Part shown: positions 24,009 to 35,461 of the stretch, one piece after another
Layout of the letters: each line of letters begins with the position of its first letter
How positions within the stretch are numbered: the first letter of the stretch is position 1
Origin: Flectonema sp. DT1601
Lineage: Eukaryota; Euglenozoa; Diplonemea; Diplonemida; Diplonemidae
Assembly: GCA_964019425.1 (NCBI GenBank)
Contig: OZ025804.1
Span: 682,001 to 746,000 of the forward strand
DNA length: 64,000 nucleotides
Reading direction: 5' to 3'
The notes under the pieces: model-generated
What the model saw: only the letters and a program-made list of their open reading frames with translations
Database searches by the model: none
Told to the model about the DNA's origin: nothing
Position numbers and translations under genes: made by a program

Positions 24009-25373
24009 ATGTTTGAGGACAAGGAATTTCCAACAACAGGTCTTCCGTTAAATACGAAATGGACAAGAGTGGGATCACTTGGTAGTATTCATAGCAACAT
24101 TCCCTTCAGAGATGGTGATGTTGAACAAGGATATGACTTTAGAGACTGCTGGCTGATTGGGGCATTAGCAACTATTGGATATACAACTCAAAATGGAGGA
24201 CATCAAATGGTATTAAAAATATCTGATGGACAGTACAAAATTAATTTCTACAAATCAGGGAAACCAATTTCCATTACAATAGACGACCTGATTCCAACAG
24301 TTGAGGGAAGAACTCTATTTGCTTCTTCAACAAATAGCTGGTGGATTCCGTTAGTTGAAAAAGCCTATGCAAAGCTCCATGGTGGATATCTCAACATTAT
24401 GGGGGGCCTTGAAATCTACGCGTTCACTGACCTTACAAATTGGCCTGCTAGCTTAACCCCGACTAGTAAATCTATTCACACTTCATTATTCATCAAATCG
24501 TTACTCGATAAAGGTGCCCTACTTGGTCTCTCCTTCCTTGACGCAAAGTCAAAAACCAAATCTGAAACAGAAAACTACATTAAAGCTAAAGTGTCTTTAG
24601 GTTCTCAAGACTTCGAATTGACATTCACCGCCAATGACAATGCCAGTGAAATCGCAAAGCAATTCTGCACACAAAATGACATAGAATCTGGGAAGGAAAC
24701 TGCGATCACTAATTTTATATCTGCGCATCAACAAGCAAAGAAGCAACATGATTCTGACCAGGGTATTGTCAATACTGGTAATACTTTACGACAAGAGGTG
24801 ATAACAGCACCGCCTTTAAATGTGAAAAAACCTGACGTGACAAAAGATGTCGTACCATCTCACTCGTATTCAATATTGAATATAGACATACGAACTGAAT
24901 CGATGCTTTTACACAATCCCTGGGGTACTGGAGTGCTACAAGACTGTGTTGTTGATGAGATGTGTCCTGCAGGAACATTTTGGGTACGCGTTCACATGAT
25001 TGAAGATTTATTTAATGCATTTCACTGTGCTATTCCATCGTCGTTACTTTGTAAGAAAACTTTTACTGGAGTTGTTGGTACGACTACTGGAATGTCAATA
25101 TCGATACCTTCATCATCCACTCCCATTTCTGTTATGATTCTTTCATCAGAACCACGTTGGGATGGCTCACCTAATACTAACAATGGTGACTTTTCTCTTC
25201 TCAGTTTTATCATCCATACTTCAGACGGCGGTAAGTTAGCATCACCCATCGCAGCTTTAAGACAGGTGTCGGTCTCAGATGTACCTGAGGGTATCCATAA
25301 TTTATTTATTGATAATGGAAGCACCTCTTGTACCTATTCTGTCATGGTGTTTTCTGAAAAGGTAACTGTATAG
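24009..25373 (+). CDS. calpain-family cysteine protease (C2)
   Basis: 454 residues with a complete calpain triad: Cys47 in FRDCWLIGALATI, His285 in SHSYSILNI and Asn303 in LLHNPWG. The trypsin-like box NSWWIPLVEKAYAKLHGGY (109-127) is typical of active calpains. Residues 190-245 between Cys and His hold an insert that may be a beta-grasp-like module (VSLGSQDFEL... EIAKQFCTQN), inferred by pattern only. Residues 350-454 resemble the calpain beta-sandwich domain. No calcium-binding EF-hands or membrane segment are seen. The 5' leader after the AG acceptor is 15 bases, and the stop is 193 bases before the next start. A cytosolic regulatory protease is expected. Its promoter region, but not the gene, is duplicated at 14905. 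Confidence 0.85.
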   Translation: MFEDKEFPTTGLPLNTKWTRVGSLGSIHSNIPFRDGDVEQGYDFRDCWLIGALATIGYTTQNGGHQMVLKISDGQYKINFYKSGKPISITIDDLIPTVEGRTLFASSTNSWWIPLVEKAYAKLHGGYLNIMGGLEIYAFTDLTNWPASLTPTSKSIHTSLFIKSLLDKGALLGLSFLDAKSKTKSETENYIKAKVSLGSQDFELTFTANDNASEIAKQFCTQNDIESGKETAITNFISAHQQAKKQHDSDQGIVNTGNTLRQEVITAPPLNVKKPDVTKDVVPSHSYSILNIDIRTESMLLHNPWGTGVLQDCVVDEMCPAGTFWVRVHMIEDLFNAFHCAIPSSLLCKKTFTGVVGTTTGMSISIPSSSTPISVMILSSEPRWDGSPNTNNGDFSLLSFIIHTSDGGKLASPIAALRQVSVSDVPEGIHNLFIDNGSTSCTYSVMVFSEKVTV

Positions 25374-25539
25374 GTTAAATGAATGAAAATCTTATCCCTA
25401 GCCCCCTTTTTTTCAATTGTTTTCCTTATTCTTAACCTTTTTCTGTTTGGAAAATAATATTTCAAAATTTTGAAGGAAAAAAAAGTTGCACTAAGAAGAA
25501 AAAAAAAAAAAAAAAAAAACACATGCTTTCCTTTTTTTA

Positions 25540-25560
25540 TTTTTATTTTTTTATACGCAG
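25540..25560 (+). promoter_or_regulatory. pyrimidine tract and AG acceptor before the surface protein gene
   Basis: A long T-rich run ends in ATACGCAG at 25560, only 6 bases before ATG 25567. Such a tiny leader fits addition of a spliced leader better than a cis-spliced 5' exon. Confidence 0.55.
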
Positions 25561-25566
25561 GGTCCA

Positions 25567-26745
25567 ATGCTCATATGTGTTGTTTTTATTCTTCTTGTTA
25601 ATCAACTAGACCGTCCATCAGGGATATCCAACACCGCACCGACAGGTGATGTAGTTCGGGTTGGAATCTTTGAAGGAGGTAGTACCGGAGTGATAATAGA
25701 TGAGTCAAGAAATATGAGTTTTCTAAACATAGAAGCAAGCAATCTAATGTCTGGATTGCGATACCAAGGGTATGGTCATTTGGGGGGTTGTGCAGGACAA
25801 GGACCGAGATACATATCTGATTTGAATGTACCGTTTTGGGTCGGTTTTGATACCAACGATCAAGGAATAGGTAAAGGAGTCTCATCACATTCAACACTTA
25901 TAGACCTCACTAATACAACCGGTGTTGAGTCAATTGTTATATTCAATGAGAATGATCTGAATAATAGAATCGGATGCAGTGATTTATTCATTCCTGAAAC
26001 ACCGAACTTATATCAATTTCAAACTCTCCATCCGCTAATCAATGCGACTTCATGTACATATTCTGAACTTGGTGATACAGGTCTACCTTACATCAAAGTA
26101 ACAATCGATGTTGGAAGTTCAGTCCCGAATGATTCAGTGGTAGCTGTATCAGCTCGAAGAGGGACTTGCATGTCCCAAGGACCTGTCTATTTGCTGAATC
26201 CTTCTGCTGGGTTGATAGGTTGGAACTCACTGGTCGCTGATACAAAAATTTCAAAACAGTTCGGAGGAATTGCGTTTTCTTTGGGTTCGATCTCCCCGGT
26301 TAGTTTGCGACCAACTATTATTGTATTGACGTATAATGGTGTTTCTGGTTGTTGTCAGCTTCCGATTACTCCTTCTCCAAGTACCATACCTGAAAAAACA
26401 TTACCTCCTCTTATCACTCCTCTTCCTGTTATGCCAACAGCTATTCCTAACAGGGAGATAAATTCTGTGGTGCCGCCTTCACAGTCTTCTTCTTGCCAAT
26501 CCGATGACGATTTTTGTTTTTATCCCACTTGGAAATTAATAATTTTTATTCTTGCTATAGCAGTTACTCTTTTGTTTGGAATTGTTTTTTTGTATTGTGT
26601 TTATAAGAAAAAATCTTCTAAGGGTGGTAAGAGTGATTCACGTGATACAAATGCGAATCCGAAGCAAGCGATTGAAAGTACGGAGCCGCAATATTCACGT
26701 CAACATCTTCCACTTTACTCGGTTAGTCCTGAGAGGGGGTTGTGA
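25567..26745 (+). CDS. single-pass type I surface protein, unknown family
   Basis: 392 residues. The N-terminus is a short hydrophobic signal (MLICVVFILLVNQ). Residues 25-270 form a Gly/Ser/Thr-rich ectodomain with about ten cysteines and several N-glycosylation sites. Residues 275-305 are a Pro/Thr-rich stalk, 322-345 a transmembrane helix (KLIIFILAIAVTLLFGIVFL), and 346-392 a basic then Tyr-containing cytoplasmic tail. I recognise no ectodomain family. It lies 193 bases after the calpain and 192 bases before a receptor-type ATG, consistent with one polycistronic unit. A broken copy lies at 15218-15811, and its 3' end was fused to sulfotransferase starts at three other places. Confidence 0.8.
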   Translation: MLICVVFILLVNQLDRPSGISNTAPTGDVVRVGIFEGGSTGVIIDESRNMSFLNIEASNLMSGLRYQGYGHLGGCAGQGPRYISDLNVPFWVGFDTNDQGIGKGVSSHSTLIDLTNTTGVESIVIFNENDLNNRIGCSDLFIPETPNLYQFQTLHPLINATSCTYSELGDTGLPYIKVTIDVGSSVPNDSVVAVSARRGTCMSQGPVYLLNPSAGLIGWNSLVADTKISKQFGGIAFSLGSISPVSLRPTIIVLTYNGVSGCCQLPITPSPSTIPEKTLPPLITPLPVMPTAIPNREINSVVPPSQSSSCQSDDDFCFYPTWKLIIFILAIAVTLLFGIVFLYCVYKKKSSKGGKSDSRDTNANPKQAIESTEPQYSRQHLPLYSVSPERGL

Positions 26746-26937
26746 TATATTCCATTGTAAGTTTGTTAGCAGATCTGGTTAGGGTCTTTAGATTTCTTCG
26801 TTTTACTGTAGTAGTATTTGATTTTATAAAGGTGGGTGTTGTTGATTCTTGTTTGTTTTTAAAAATATTTTCCCTTCACAGAACAAACACAGTTCAGGAG
26901 ACCTTTTTTTCTCTCCACCCTGAACGATGTTTATAAA

Positions 26938-29058
26938 ATGAGATTCACATTATTGATAGTGATTTTATTCGGGTTGTTAACCCTCAGTCGTGGGATCTGT
27001 CCTAACGGGTTTACGGTAGTTGGGAACGACTGTCTTGCTGTATCTACATCACGACTGTCTTGCTGTATCTACATCACGACTGTCTTGCTGTATCTACATC
27101 ACGGCTGTCTTGCTGTATCTACATCACGGCTGTCTTGCTGTATCTACATCACGGCTGTCTTGCTGTATCTACATCACGGCTGTCTTGCTGTATCTACATC
27201 ACGGCTGTCTTGCTGTATCTACATCACGGCTGTCTTGCTGTATCTACATCACGGCTGTCTTGCTGTATCTACATCACGGCTGTCTTGCTGTATCTACATC
27301 ACGACTGTCTTGCTGTATCTACATCACGGCTGTCTTGCTGTATCTACATCACGGCTGTCTTGCTGTATCTACATCACGGCTGTCTTGCTGTATCTACATC
27401 ACGGCTGTCTTGCTGTATCTACATCACGACTGTCTTGCTGTATCTACATCACGGCTGTCTTGCTGTATCTACATCACGGCTGTCTTGCTGTATCTACATC
27501 ACGGCTGTCTTGCTGTATCTACATCACGGCTGTCTTGCTGTATCTACATCACGGCTGTCTTGCTGTATCTACATCACGGCTGTCTTGCTGTATCTACATC
27601 ACGGCTGTCTTGCTGTATCTACATCACGGCTGTCTTGCTGTATCTACATCACGGCTGTCTTGCTGTATCTACATCACGGCTGTCTTGCTGTATCTACATC
27701 ACGGCTGTCTTGCTGTATCTACATCACGGCTGTCTTGCTGTATCTACATCACGGCTGTCTTGCTGTATCTACATCACGGCTGTCTTGCTGTATCTACATC
27801 ACGACTGTCTTGCTGTATCTACATCACGGCTGTCTTGCTGTATCTACATCACGACTGTCTTGCTGTATCTACATCACGGCTGTCTTGCTGTATCTACATC
27901 ACGGCTGTCTTGCTGTATCTACATCACGGCTGTCTTGCTGTATCTACATCACGGCTGTCTTGCTGTATCTACATCACGACTGTCTTGCTGTATCTACATC
28001 ACGGCTGTCTTGCTGTATCTACATCACGACTGTCTTGCTGTATCTACATCACGGCTGTCTTGCTGTATCTACATCACGGCTGTCTTGCTGTATCTACATC
28101 ACGACTGTCTTGCTGTATCTACATCACGGCTGTCTTGCTGTATCTACATCACGACTGTCTTGCTGTATCTACATCACGGCTGTCTTGCTGTATCTACATC
28201 ACGGCTGTCTTGCTGTATCTACATCACGGCTGTCTTGCTGTATCTACATCACGGCTGTCTTGCTGTATCTACATCACGGCTGTCTTGCTGTATCTACATC
28301 ACGGCTGTCTTGCTGTATCTACATCACGGCTGTCTTGCTGTATCTACATCACGACTGTCTTGCTGTATCTACATCACGGCTGTCTTGCTGTATCTACATC
28401 ACGGCTGTCTTGCTGTATCTACATCACGGCTGTCTTGCTGTATCTACATCACGGCTGTCTTGCTGTATCTACATCACGACTGTCTTGCTGTATCTACATC
28501 ACGGCTGTCTTGCTGTATCTACATCACGGCTGTCTTGCTGTATCTACATCACGGCTGTCTTGCTGTATCTACATCACGGCTGTCTTGCTGTATCTACATC
28601 ACGGCTGTCTTGCTGTATCTACATCACGGCTGTCTTGCTGTATCTACATCACGGCTGTCTTGCTGTATCTACATCACGACTGTCTTGCTGTATCTACATC
28701 ACGGCTGTCTTGCTGTATCTACATCACGACTGTCTTGCTGTATCTACATCACGGCTGTCTTGCTGTATCTACATCACGACTGTCTTGCTGTATCTACATC
28801 ACGACTGTCTTGCTGTATCTACATCACGGCTGTCTTGCTGTATCTACATCACGGCTGTCTTGCTGTATCTACATCACGGCTGTCTTGCTGTATCTACATC
28901 ACGGCTGTCTTGCTGTATCTACATCACGGCTGTCTTGCTGTATCTACATCACGGCTGTCTTGCTGTATCTACACTCAAGACGTTCTGGAATATGTCGACA
29001 TAAGATAGTTGCTTGTGATTGTACGACAAACTATCTGTCTCCTACAATTACACCGTAA
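26938..29058 (+). pseudogene. CTLD-receptor gene copy with minisatellite ORF (copy B)
   Basis: Same leader and signal peptide as the intact receptor, then 78 repeat units, then the SGICRHKIVACDCTTNYLS piece and a stop; 706 codons without interruption. The upstream acceptor (CCCTTCACAG) is kept. As in copy A, the frame that starts at the signal peptide leaves the array in the original receptor frame. The multi-pass domain is gone. Expression is possible but unproven. Confidence 0.6.
27028..28974. repeat. 25-bp minisatellite, array B, about 78 units
   Basis: Uniform 25-bp units, length-perfect throughout, differing only at the single G/A position. Most units carry G. Flanks match arrays A and C exactly. 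Confidence 0.95.
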
Positions 29059-29138
29059 ACATGATTGCGCATCATTTTAATTTAATTTTTTATTTTATTT
29101 TAAATAGACATCTATCGTCCAACAATATAAATAAAAAT

Positions 29139-30599
29139 ATGGAGCTCAGCAGGGTAATCTTGTTGATTATTGGCTGTGTCACTATATTTGCATGCTGGTC
29201 TGCCTCTGCAAAAGGCAGAAGATGCGTCACAGTAGTGGTTAATAGAAATGCAAATGAAGCATTACTTCTAAAGACTCTGACTCAACAAAAGGATCCTGTG
29301 GTCCACTACTCCATACCTCAGGCAACAGTAATTAGAAAAGATAGTTCTGGTCAGGAAGTAGTGTTCTACAGGTATCAAGAAAAGCAATGTGTCGGAGGCT
29401 TTGATCTAGGTCCCGTCGCTTCCCTGGAAGAAGCGTTTGAAACGTGTGCGAAGAAGAAAGTCTGCCAATCGATTAGTTGTCATAACAAAAACGCTTGTAG
29501 GATCACATCTCCGTCATGTATTTTACAGACATCAGTGGCGGATGAGCATGAGGCTTATGTTATTATTGCTAGAACTCCTAATAGGCTTCACTTGTATGAG
29601 AAACTTCTTCAAGACCTTCCTACTACTGAGGTCTTGAAGAACCAAACTGGTCGTCGTTTAGCATCTGGTGAAAAACAAGTGAAGAACATAACGTGGGATC
29701 CTCAAAGCAGTGTTTGGCAGAATGGAAACTTTCAGCGGAATTATTCGGAACTTCCTTACATTGAATTGACGAGCTCGGATCACTTCACAATGGGACCACT
29801 TGTTAACGTAGACCCGATTCATAAAATTGTCATTGTCAGAGTTGCGAAGGTTCAGTCCACAAACGTTTACAGATTATACGACAGACTTGTTGGTCACCAA
29901 GACATTATTAATGATGAAAAAGGTCATATTTGGATGCATTCAAGACAAGCTGAAAATGATCCCCACCGTGAGCGTATCACATTCAAAGACTTAGACACAG
30001 ATACGTGTAATCGTATTATGAATGACCCTTCTTATAGAAAAGTTGTGTTTTTCAGAGATCCTGTTGATCGTTTTCTTTCTTGCTACCTCGATAAGTTCAA
30101 GCGTAAACATTATTCGACCATCTTCGGTCAAGAAGAGGGCACGACGACCTTCGATGAGCTTTTGAGCTTCGTTGATACAGATGGTTTTCCACCATACGGA
30201 GTTGGCCCTGGAGTGAATTATCACTATCAAGCTCAGGTACTTACTTCGAATTTGTTCAAATTTCTCCCTCTCTTCGACTTCATCGGTTGGGGGAATAATG
30301 CTCACACGAAACTGATGTTAGAGAAGTATGGTCTGTGGGATGACTTTGGAAACAAGACTTGGCCTCATGGCTTTATGAAATCGGGAGACAATCATCCCAC
30401 TGGATCTAAAGATAAGAAAGCAACGTACCTTAACGATTCGACAATTAAAATAGCAAAACATGCTTACGATATTGATTATCATTTCTTTCGTCATATCGGA
30501 CTTGAGAAAGGAGGTCCTCCTGTTGATGGCAGTCGTTTGGTTCCATTCTTCTCTCATTGTAGTAATAGAGCCTGTTGGCCTGCTTATCCTGATGCTTAA
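29139..30599 (+). CDS. membrane-anchored carbohydrate sulfotransferase, copy 4
   Basis: 486 residues with the same domains as copy 1. It belongs to the second C-terminal type with copies 5 and 6: VDRFLSCYLDKFKRKHYSTIFGQ, DELLSFVDTDGFPPYG and GWGNNAHT in place of VDRVLS.., SYIDTDGPPPYG and GWGNTAHT. The segment before this patch is nearly identical to copy 3, which suggests gene conversion. Start 29139 is set by the conserved ATAAAAATATGGAG context. The frame is open upstream into the receptor remnant, so the longer ORF is not taken as the protein. Confidence 0.85.
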   Translation: MELSRVILLIIGCVTIFACWSASAKGRRCVTVVVNRNANEALLLKTLTQQKDPVVHYSIPQATVIRKDSSGQEVVFYRYQEKQCVGGFDLGPVASLEEAFETCAKKKVCQSISCHNKNACRITSPSCILQTSVADEHEAYVIIARTPNRLHLYEKLLQDLPTTEVLKNQTGRRLASGEKQVKNITWDPQSSVWQNGNFQRNYSELPYIELTSSDHFTMGPLVNVDPIHKIVIVRVAKVQSTNVYRLYDRLVGHQDIINDEKGHIWMHSRQAENDPHRERITFKDLDTDTCNRIMNDPSYRKVVFFRDPVDRFLSCYLDKFKRKHYSTIFGQEEGTTTFDELLSFVDTDGFPPYGVGPGVNYHYQAQVLTSNLFKFLPLFDFIGWGNNAHTKLMLEKYGLWDDFGNKTWPHGFMKSGDNHPTGSKDKKATYLNDSTIKIAKHAYDIDYHFFRHIGLEKGGPPVDGSRLVPFFSHCSNRACWPAYPDA

Positions 30600-31003
30600 A
30601 ATAGTATTTTAAAGCATCCAACTCCCTCTACGTAAAGAGTCGACTTACAAGTAAAACACTATCCTCACGGGGTGTTGTTAGTTGCAAGCTATCAACGGAA
30701 AACAACGAGGAGTCTAACGTGGTCTTGTTCAGATAACGGAGACTAGGAGGATTGAACAAATAAAACGGAAAGAAAATGGAGCAAGAATAAAGAGAACCCG
30801 TGCGTGACAAGGGAGAACACAGATAGCGAGCTATTTACTCTGAGGTTTAAAAAGAAATGGGAAAAAAAGAAAACAAAACAAAACAAAAAAAAACAAAACG
30901 TGATCTTGCGAGCCTTCATGGGCTATAAGTTTCTTATCTTTCATTCGCCTTGGCGACGGGTAATCGTGGGACCTGTAAAACCTGCTCGTGTCTGGCCTAA
31001 ATT
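30600..31003. other. sulfotransferase 3' flank and dispersed repeat
   Basis: The common sulfotransferase 3' flank (CATCCAACTCCCTCTACG onward) is followed by an A-rich block and one unit of the GCGAGCCTTCATGGGC dispersed repeat ending near CGACGGGTAATCGTGGGACC. No gene is seen. Confidence 0.6.
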
Positions 31004-31775
31004 GCTTCGAAGGCTGCTCTCTCTTCCTCGACGACATGGACGCGTTCCAACTGCACCAGTTGATTAGATGACTATGTGGCCTACTGCTTCGAAGGCTGCT
31101 CTCTCTTCCTCGACGACATGGACGCGTTCCAACTGCATCAGTTGATTAGATGACTATGTGGCCTACTGCTTCGAAGGCTGCTCTCTCTTCCTCGACGACA
31201 TGGACGCGTTCCAACTGCATCAGTTGATTAGATGACTATGTGGCCTACTGCTTCGAAGGCTGCTCTCTCTTCCTCGACGACATGGACGCGTTCCAACTGC
31301 ATCAGTTGATTAGATGACTATGTGGCCTACTGCTTCGAAGGCTGCTCTCTCTTCCTCGACGACATGGACGCGTTCCAACTGCATTAGGTGATTAGATGAC
31401 TATGTGGCCTACTGCTTCGAAGGCTGCTCTCTCTTCCTCGACGACATGGACGCGTTCCAACTGCATCAGTTGATTAGATGACTATGTGGCCTACTGCTTC
31501 GAAGGCTGCTCTCTCTTCCTCGACGACATGGACGCGTTCCAACTGCATCAGTTGATTAGATGACTATGTGGCCTACTACTTGGAAGGCTGCTCTCTCTTC
31601 CTCGACGACATGGACGCGTTCCAACTGCATCAGTTGATTAGATGACTATGTGGCCTACTGCTTCGAAGGCTGCTCTCTCTTCCTCGACGACATGGACGCT
31701 TTCCAACTGCATTAGGTGATTAGATGACTATGTGGCCTACTGCTTCGAAGGCTGCTCTCTCTTCCTCGACGACAT
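31004..31775. repeat. 82-bp minisatellite, array 1, about 9-10 units
   Basis: Exact 82-bp spacing between successive GCTTCGAAGGCTGCTCTCTC motifs (31004, 31086, 31168 and so on). Units are nearly identical and end GATTAGATGACTATGTGGCC. Partial units follow near 31880 and 32060. Confidence 0.9.
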
Positions 31776-32935
31776 TACTGAGGTTTAAAGAGAAATGGGA
31801 AAAAAAGAAAAGAAGAAAAAACAGAACGTGACGTGATCTTGCGAGCCTTCGAGCTTAAAACCTGCTCGTGTCTGGCCTAAATTGCTTCGAAGGCTGCTCT
31901 CTCTTCCTCGACGACATGGACGGCATTAGGTGATTATATTCTCCTCGACGACATTACTGAGGTTTAAAGAGAAATGGGAAAAAAAGAAAAGAAAAAAAAA
32001 AAAAAACGTGATCTTGCGAGCCTTCGAGCTTAAAACCAGCTCGTGTCTGGCCTAAATTGCTTCGAAGGCTGCTCTCTCTTCCTCGACGACATGGACGCGT
32101 TCCAACTGCATCAGTTGATTTGATGACTATGTGGCCTCAACTGCCTGTGGCTCGTGCCTGGGCTAAATTGCTTCTAAGGCTGCATTCTCTTCGACGTGGG
32201 CGCGCTCTAACTACACCTATTTTATTTTATTTTATTTTATTTATTTTATTATTTTTTCCTCTATAGTTATCCTCATATTATTTCCTGACAACAATCGGAC
32301 AAGGTGGAAAGCTGACAATAGCATACTGTGTTAAGGATGCCCCGTCAGTAGCATAAAACTATCTGGGTCTAATTACGTTGCTATTGCCTCGTAGCTCTAT
32401 GCTCTCTCGTTTTGCTGAATCAGCGTTTTGCGGGTTTGCGGGTCTGCGATACAGTCCGCAATGTATTGGACTTCCTTATCTATGTATCGATCTTAGCCCG
32501 AAACGAACTTGTTTGTTGTCCTACAAAGTCTTGCTTTTTTTTGATTCACTGATAATTATTATTACCAGTTGATTAGAATACTCGGTATTGATTTAGATTG
32601 TGATTTAAGTTATCTGTTATTGTAGTTTACTCATTCAGGTACACAATAATAATAAAATAAAAATATGGAGCTTGGCAAGGTAGTGTTTTTAATAATAGTA
32701 AATGTTGCCTTCAACGTCTTCCACTTTACTCGGTTAGTCCTGAGAGGGGGTTGTGATATCTTCCATTGTAAGTTTGTTAGCAGATCTGGTTAGGGTCTTT
32801 AGATTTCTTCGTTTTACTGTAGTAAGGAGTTGTTGTTGATTCTTATTTGTTTTTTTTTAAAAATCTTTTTACTTCACAGAACAAACACAGTTCAGGAGAC
32901 CTTTTTTTCTCTCCACCCTGAACGATGTTTATAAA
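31776..32935. other. duplicated intergenic block before receptor copy C
   Basis: Contains two partial VNTR units with A-rich blocks, a (TTTTA) tract near 32220, and a block from 32265 to 32650 that recurs at 38175-38565, 41525-41915 and, diverged, 44160-44535. At 32666 the first 36 bases of a sulfotransferase copy-2-type gene are joined to the last about 45 bases of the surface-protein gene, followed by the receptor leader (with CTTCACAG near 32880). Confidence 0.7.
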
Positions 32936-35326
32936 ATGAGATTCACATTATTGATAGTGATTTTATTCGGGTTGTTAACCCTCAGTCGTGGGATCTGTCC
33001 TAACGGGTTTACGGTAGTTGGGAACGACTGTCTTGCTGTATCTACATCACGGCTGTCTTGCTGTATCTACATCACGGCTGTCTTGCTGTATCTACATCAC
33101 GACTGTCTTGCTGTATCTACATCACGGCTGTCTTGCTGTATCTACATCACGGCTGTCTTGCTGTATCTACATCACGGCTGTCTTGCTGTATCTACATCAC
33201 GGCTGTCTTGCTGTATCTACATCACGACTGTCTTGCTGTATCTACATCACGACTGTCTTGCTGTATCTACATCACGGCTGTCTTGCTGTATCTACATCAC
33301 GGCTGTCTTGCTGTATCTACATCACGGCTGTCTTGCTGTATCTACATCACGACTGTCTTGCTGTATCTACATCACGGCTGTCTTGCTGTATCTACATCAC
33401 GACTGTCTTGCTGTATCTACATCACGACTGTCTTGCTGTATCTACATCACGACTGTCTTGCTGTATCTACATCACGGCTGTCTTGCTGTATCTACATCAC
33501 GACTGTCTTGCTGTATCTACATCACGACTGTCTTGCTGTATCTACATCACGACTGTCTTGCTGTATCTACATCACGACTGTCTTGCTGTATCTACATCAC
33601 GACTGTCTTGCTGTATCTACATCACGACTGTCTTGCTGTATCTACATCACGGCTGTCTTGCTGTATCTACATCACGGCTGTCTTGCTGTATCTACATCAC
33701 GGCTGTCTTGCTGTATCTACATCACGGCTGTCTTGCTGTATCTACATCACGACTGTCTTGCTGTATCTACATCACGACTGTCTTGCTGTATCTACATCAC
33801 GGCTGTCTTGCTGTATCTACATCACGACTGTCTTGCTGTATCTACATCACGGCTGTCTTGCTGTATCTACATCACGACTGTCTTGCTGTATCTACATCAC
33901 GACTGTCTTGCTGTATCTACATCACGACTGTCTTGCTGTATCTACATCACGGCTGTCTTGCTGTATCTACATCACGACTGTCTTGCTGTATCTACATCAC
34001 GACTGTCTTGCTGTATCTACATCACGGCTGTCTTGCTGTATCTACATCACGACTGTCTTGCTGTATCTACATCACGACTGTCTTGCTGTATCTACATCAC
34101 GACTGTCTTGCTGTATCTACATCACGGCTGTCTTGCTGTATCTACATCACGACTGTCTTGCTGTATCTACATCACGACTGTCTTGCTGTATCTACATCAC
34201 GGCTGTCTTGCTGTATCTACATCACGGCTGTCTTGCTGTATCTACATCACGACTGTCTTGCTGTATCTACATCACGACTGTCTTGCTGTATCTACATCAC
34301 GGCTGTCTTGCTGTATCTACATCACGGCTGTCTTGCTGTATCTACATCACGGCTGTCTTGCTGTATCTACATCACGGCTGTCTTGCTGTATCTACATCAC
34401 GGCTGTCTTGCTGTATCTACATCACGACTGTCTTGCTGTATCTACATCACGGCTGTCTTGCTGTATCTACATCACGACTGTCTTGCTGTATCTACATCAC
34501 GACTGTCTTGCTGTATCTACATCACGACTGTCTTGCTGTATCTACATCACGGCTGTCTTGCTGTATCTACATCACGGCTGTCTTGCTGTATCTACATCAC
34601 GGCTGTCTTGCTGTATCTACATCACGACTGTCTTGCTGTATCTACATCACGGCTGTCTTGCTGTATCTACATCACGACTGTCTTGCTGTATCTACATCAC
34701 GACTGTCTTGCTGTATCTACATCACGACTGTCTTGCTGTATCTACATCACGGCTGTCTTGCTGTATCTACATCACGGCTGTCTTGCTGTATCTACATCAC
34801 GACTGTCTTGCTGTATCTACATCACGACTGTCTTGCTGTATCTACATCACGGCTGTCTTGCTGTATCTACATCACGGCTGTCTTGCTGTATCTACATCAC
34901 GGCTGTCTTGCTGTATCTACATCACGGCTGTCTTGCTGTATCTACATCACGGCTGTCTTGCTGTATCTACATCACGGCTGTCTTGCTGTATCTACATCAC
35001 GGCTGTCTTGCTGTATCTACATCACGGCTGTCTTGCTGTATCTACATCACGGCTGTCTTGCTGTATCTACATCACGGCTGTCTTGCTGTATCTACATCAC
35101 GGCTGTCTTGCTGTATCTACATCACGGCTGTCTTGCTGTATCTACATCACGACTGTCTTGCTGTATCTACATCACGGCTGTCTTGCTGTATCTACATCAC
35201 GGCTGTCTTGCTGTATCTACATCACGGCTGTCTTGCTGTATCTACATCACGGCTGTCTTGCTGTATCTACATCACGGCTGTCTTGCTGTATCTACACTCA
35301 AGACGTTCTGGAATATGTCGACATAA
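32936..35326 (+). pseudogene. CTLD-receptor gene copy with minisatellite ORF (copy C)
   Basis: Same start and signal peptide as the intact receptor, followed by about 91 repeat units. Here the signal-peptide frame leaves the array one frame off and stops shortly after (LKTFWNMST), 796 codons in all. The receptor-derived SGICRHKIVACDC piece after the array is therefore in another frame than in copies A and B. Likely nonfunctional or of variable coding outcome. Confidence 0.6.
33026..35297. repeat. 25-bp minisatellite, array C, about 91 units
   Basis: Length-perfect 25-bp units with the same G/A variable site as the other arrays. The order of G and A units differs from arrays A and B in the interior, but the last dozen or so units before the exit are mostly G, as in array B. 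Confidence 0.95.
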
Positions 35327-35461
35327 GATAGTTGCTTGTGATTGTACGACAAACTATCTGTCTCCTACAATTACACCGTAAACATGATTGCGTATCATTT
35401 TAATTTAATTTTTTATTTTATTTTAAATAGACATCTATCGTCCAACAATATAAATAAAAAT

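Noticed and set aside
16096-35297. CRISPR-like array
   Set aside because: Units are contiguous with no spacers, the region is eukaryotic, and the unit derives from a coding gene.
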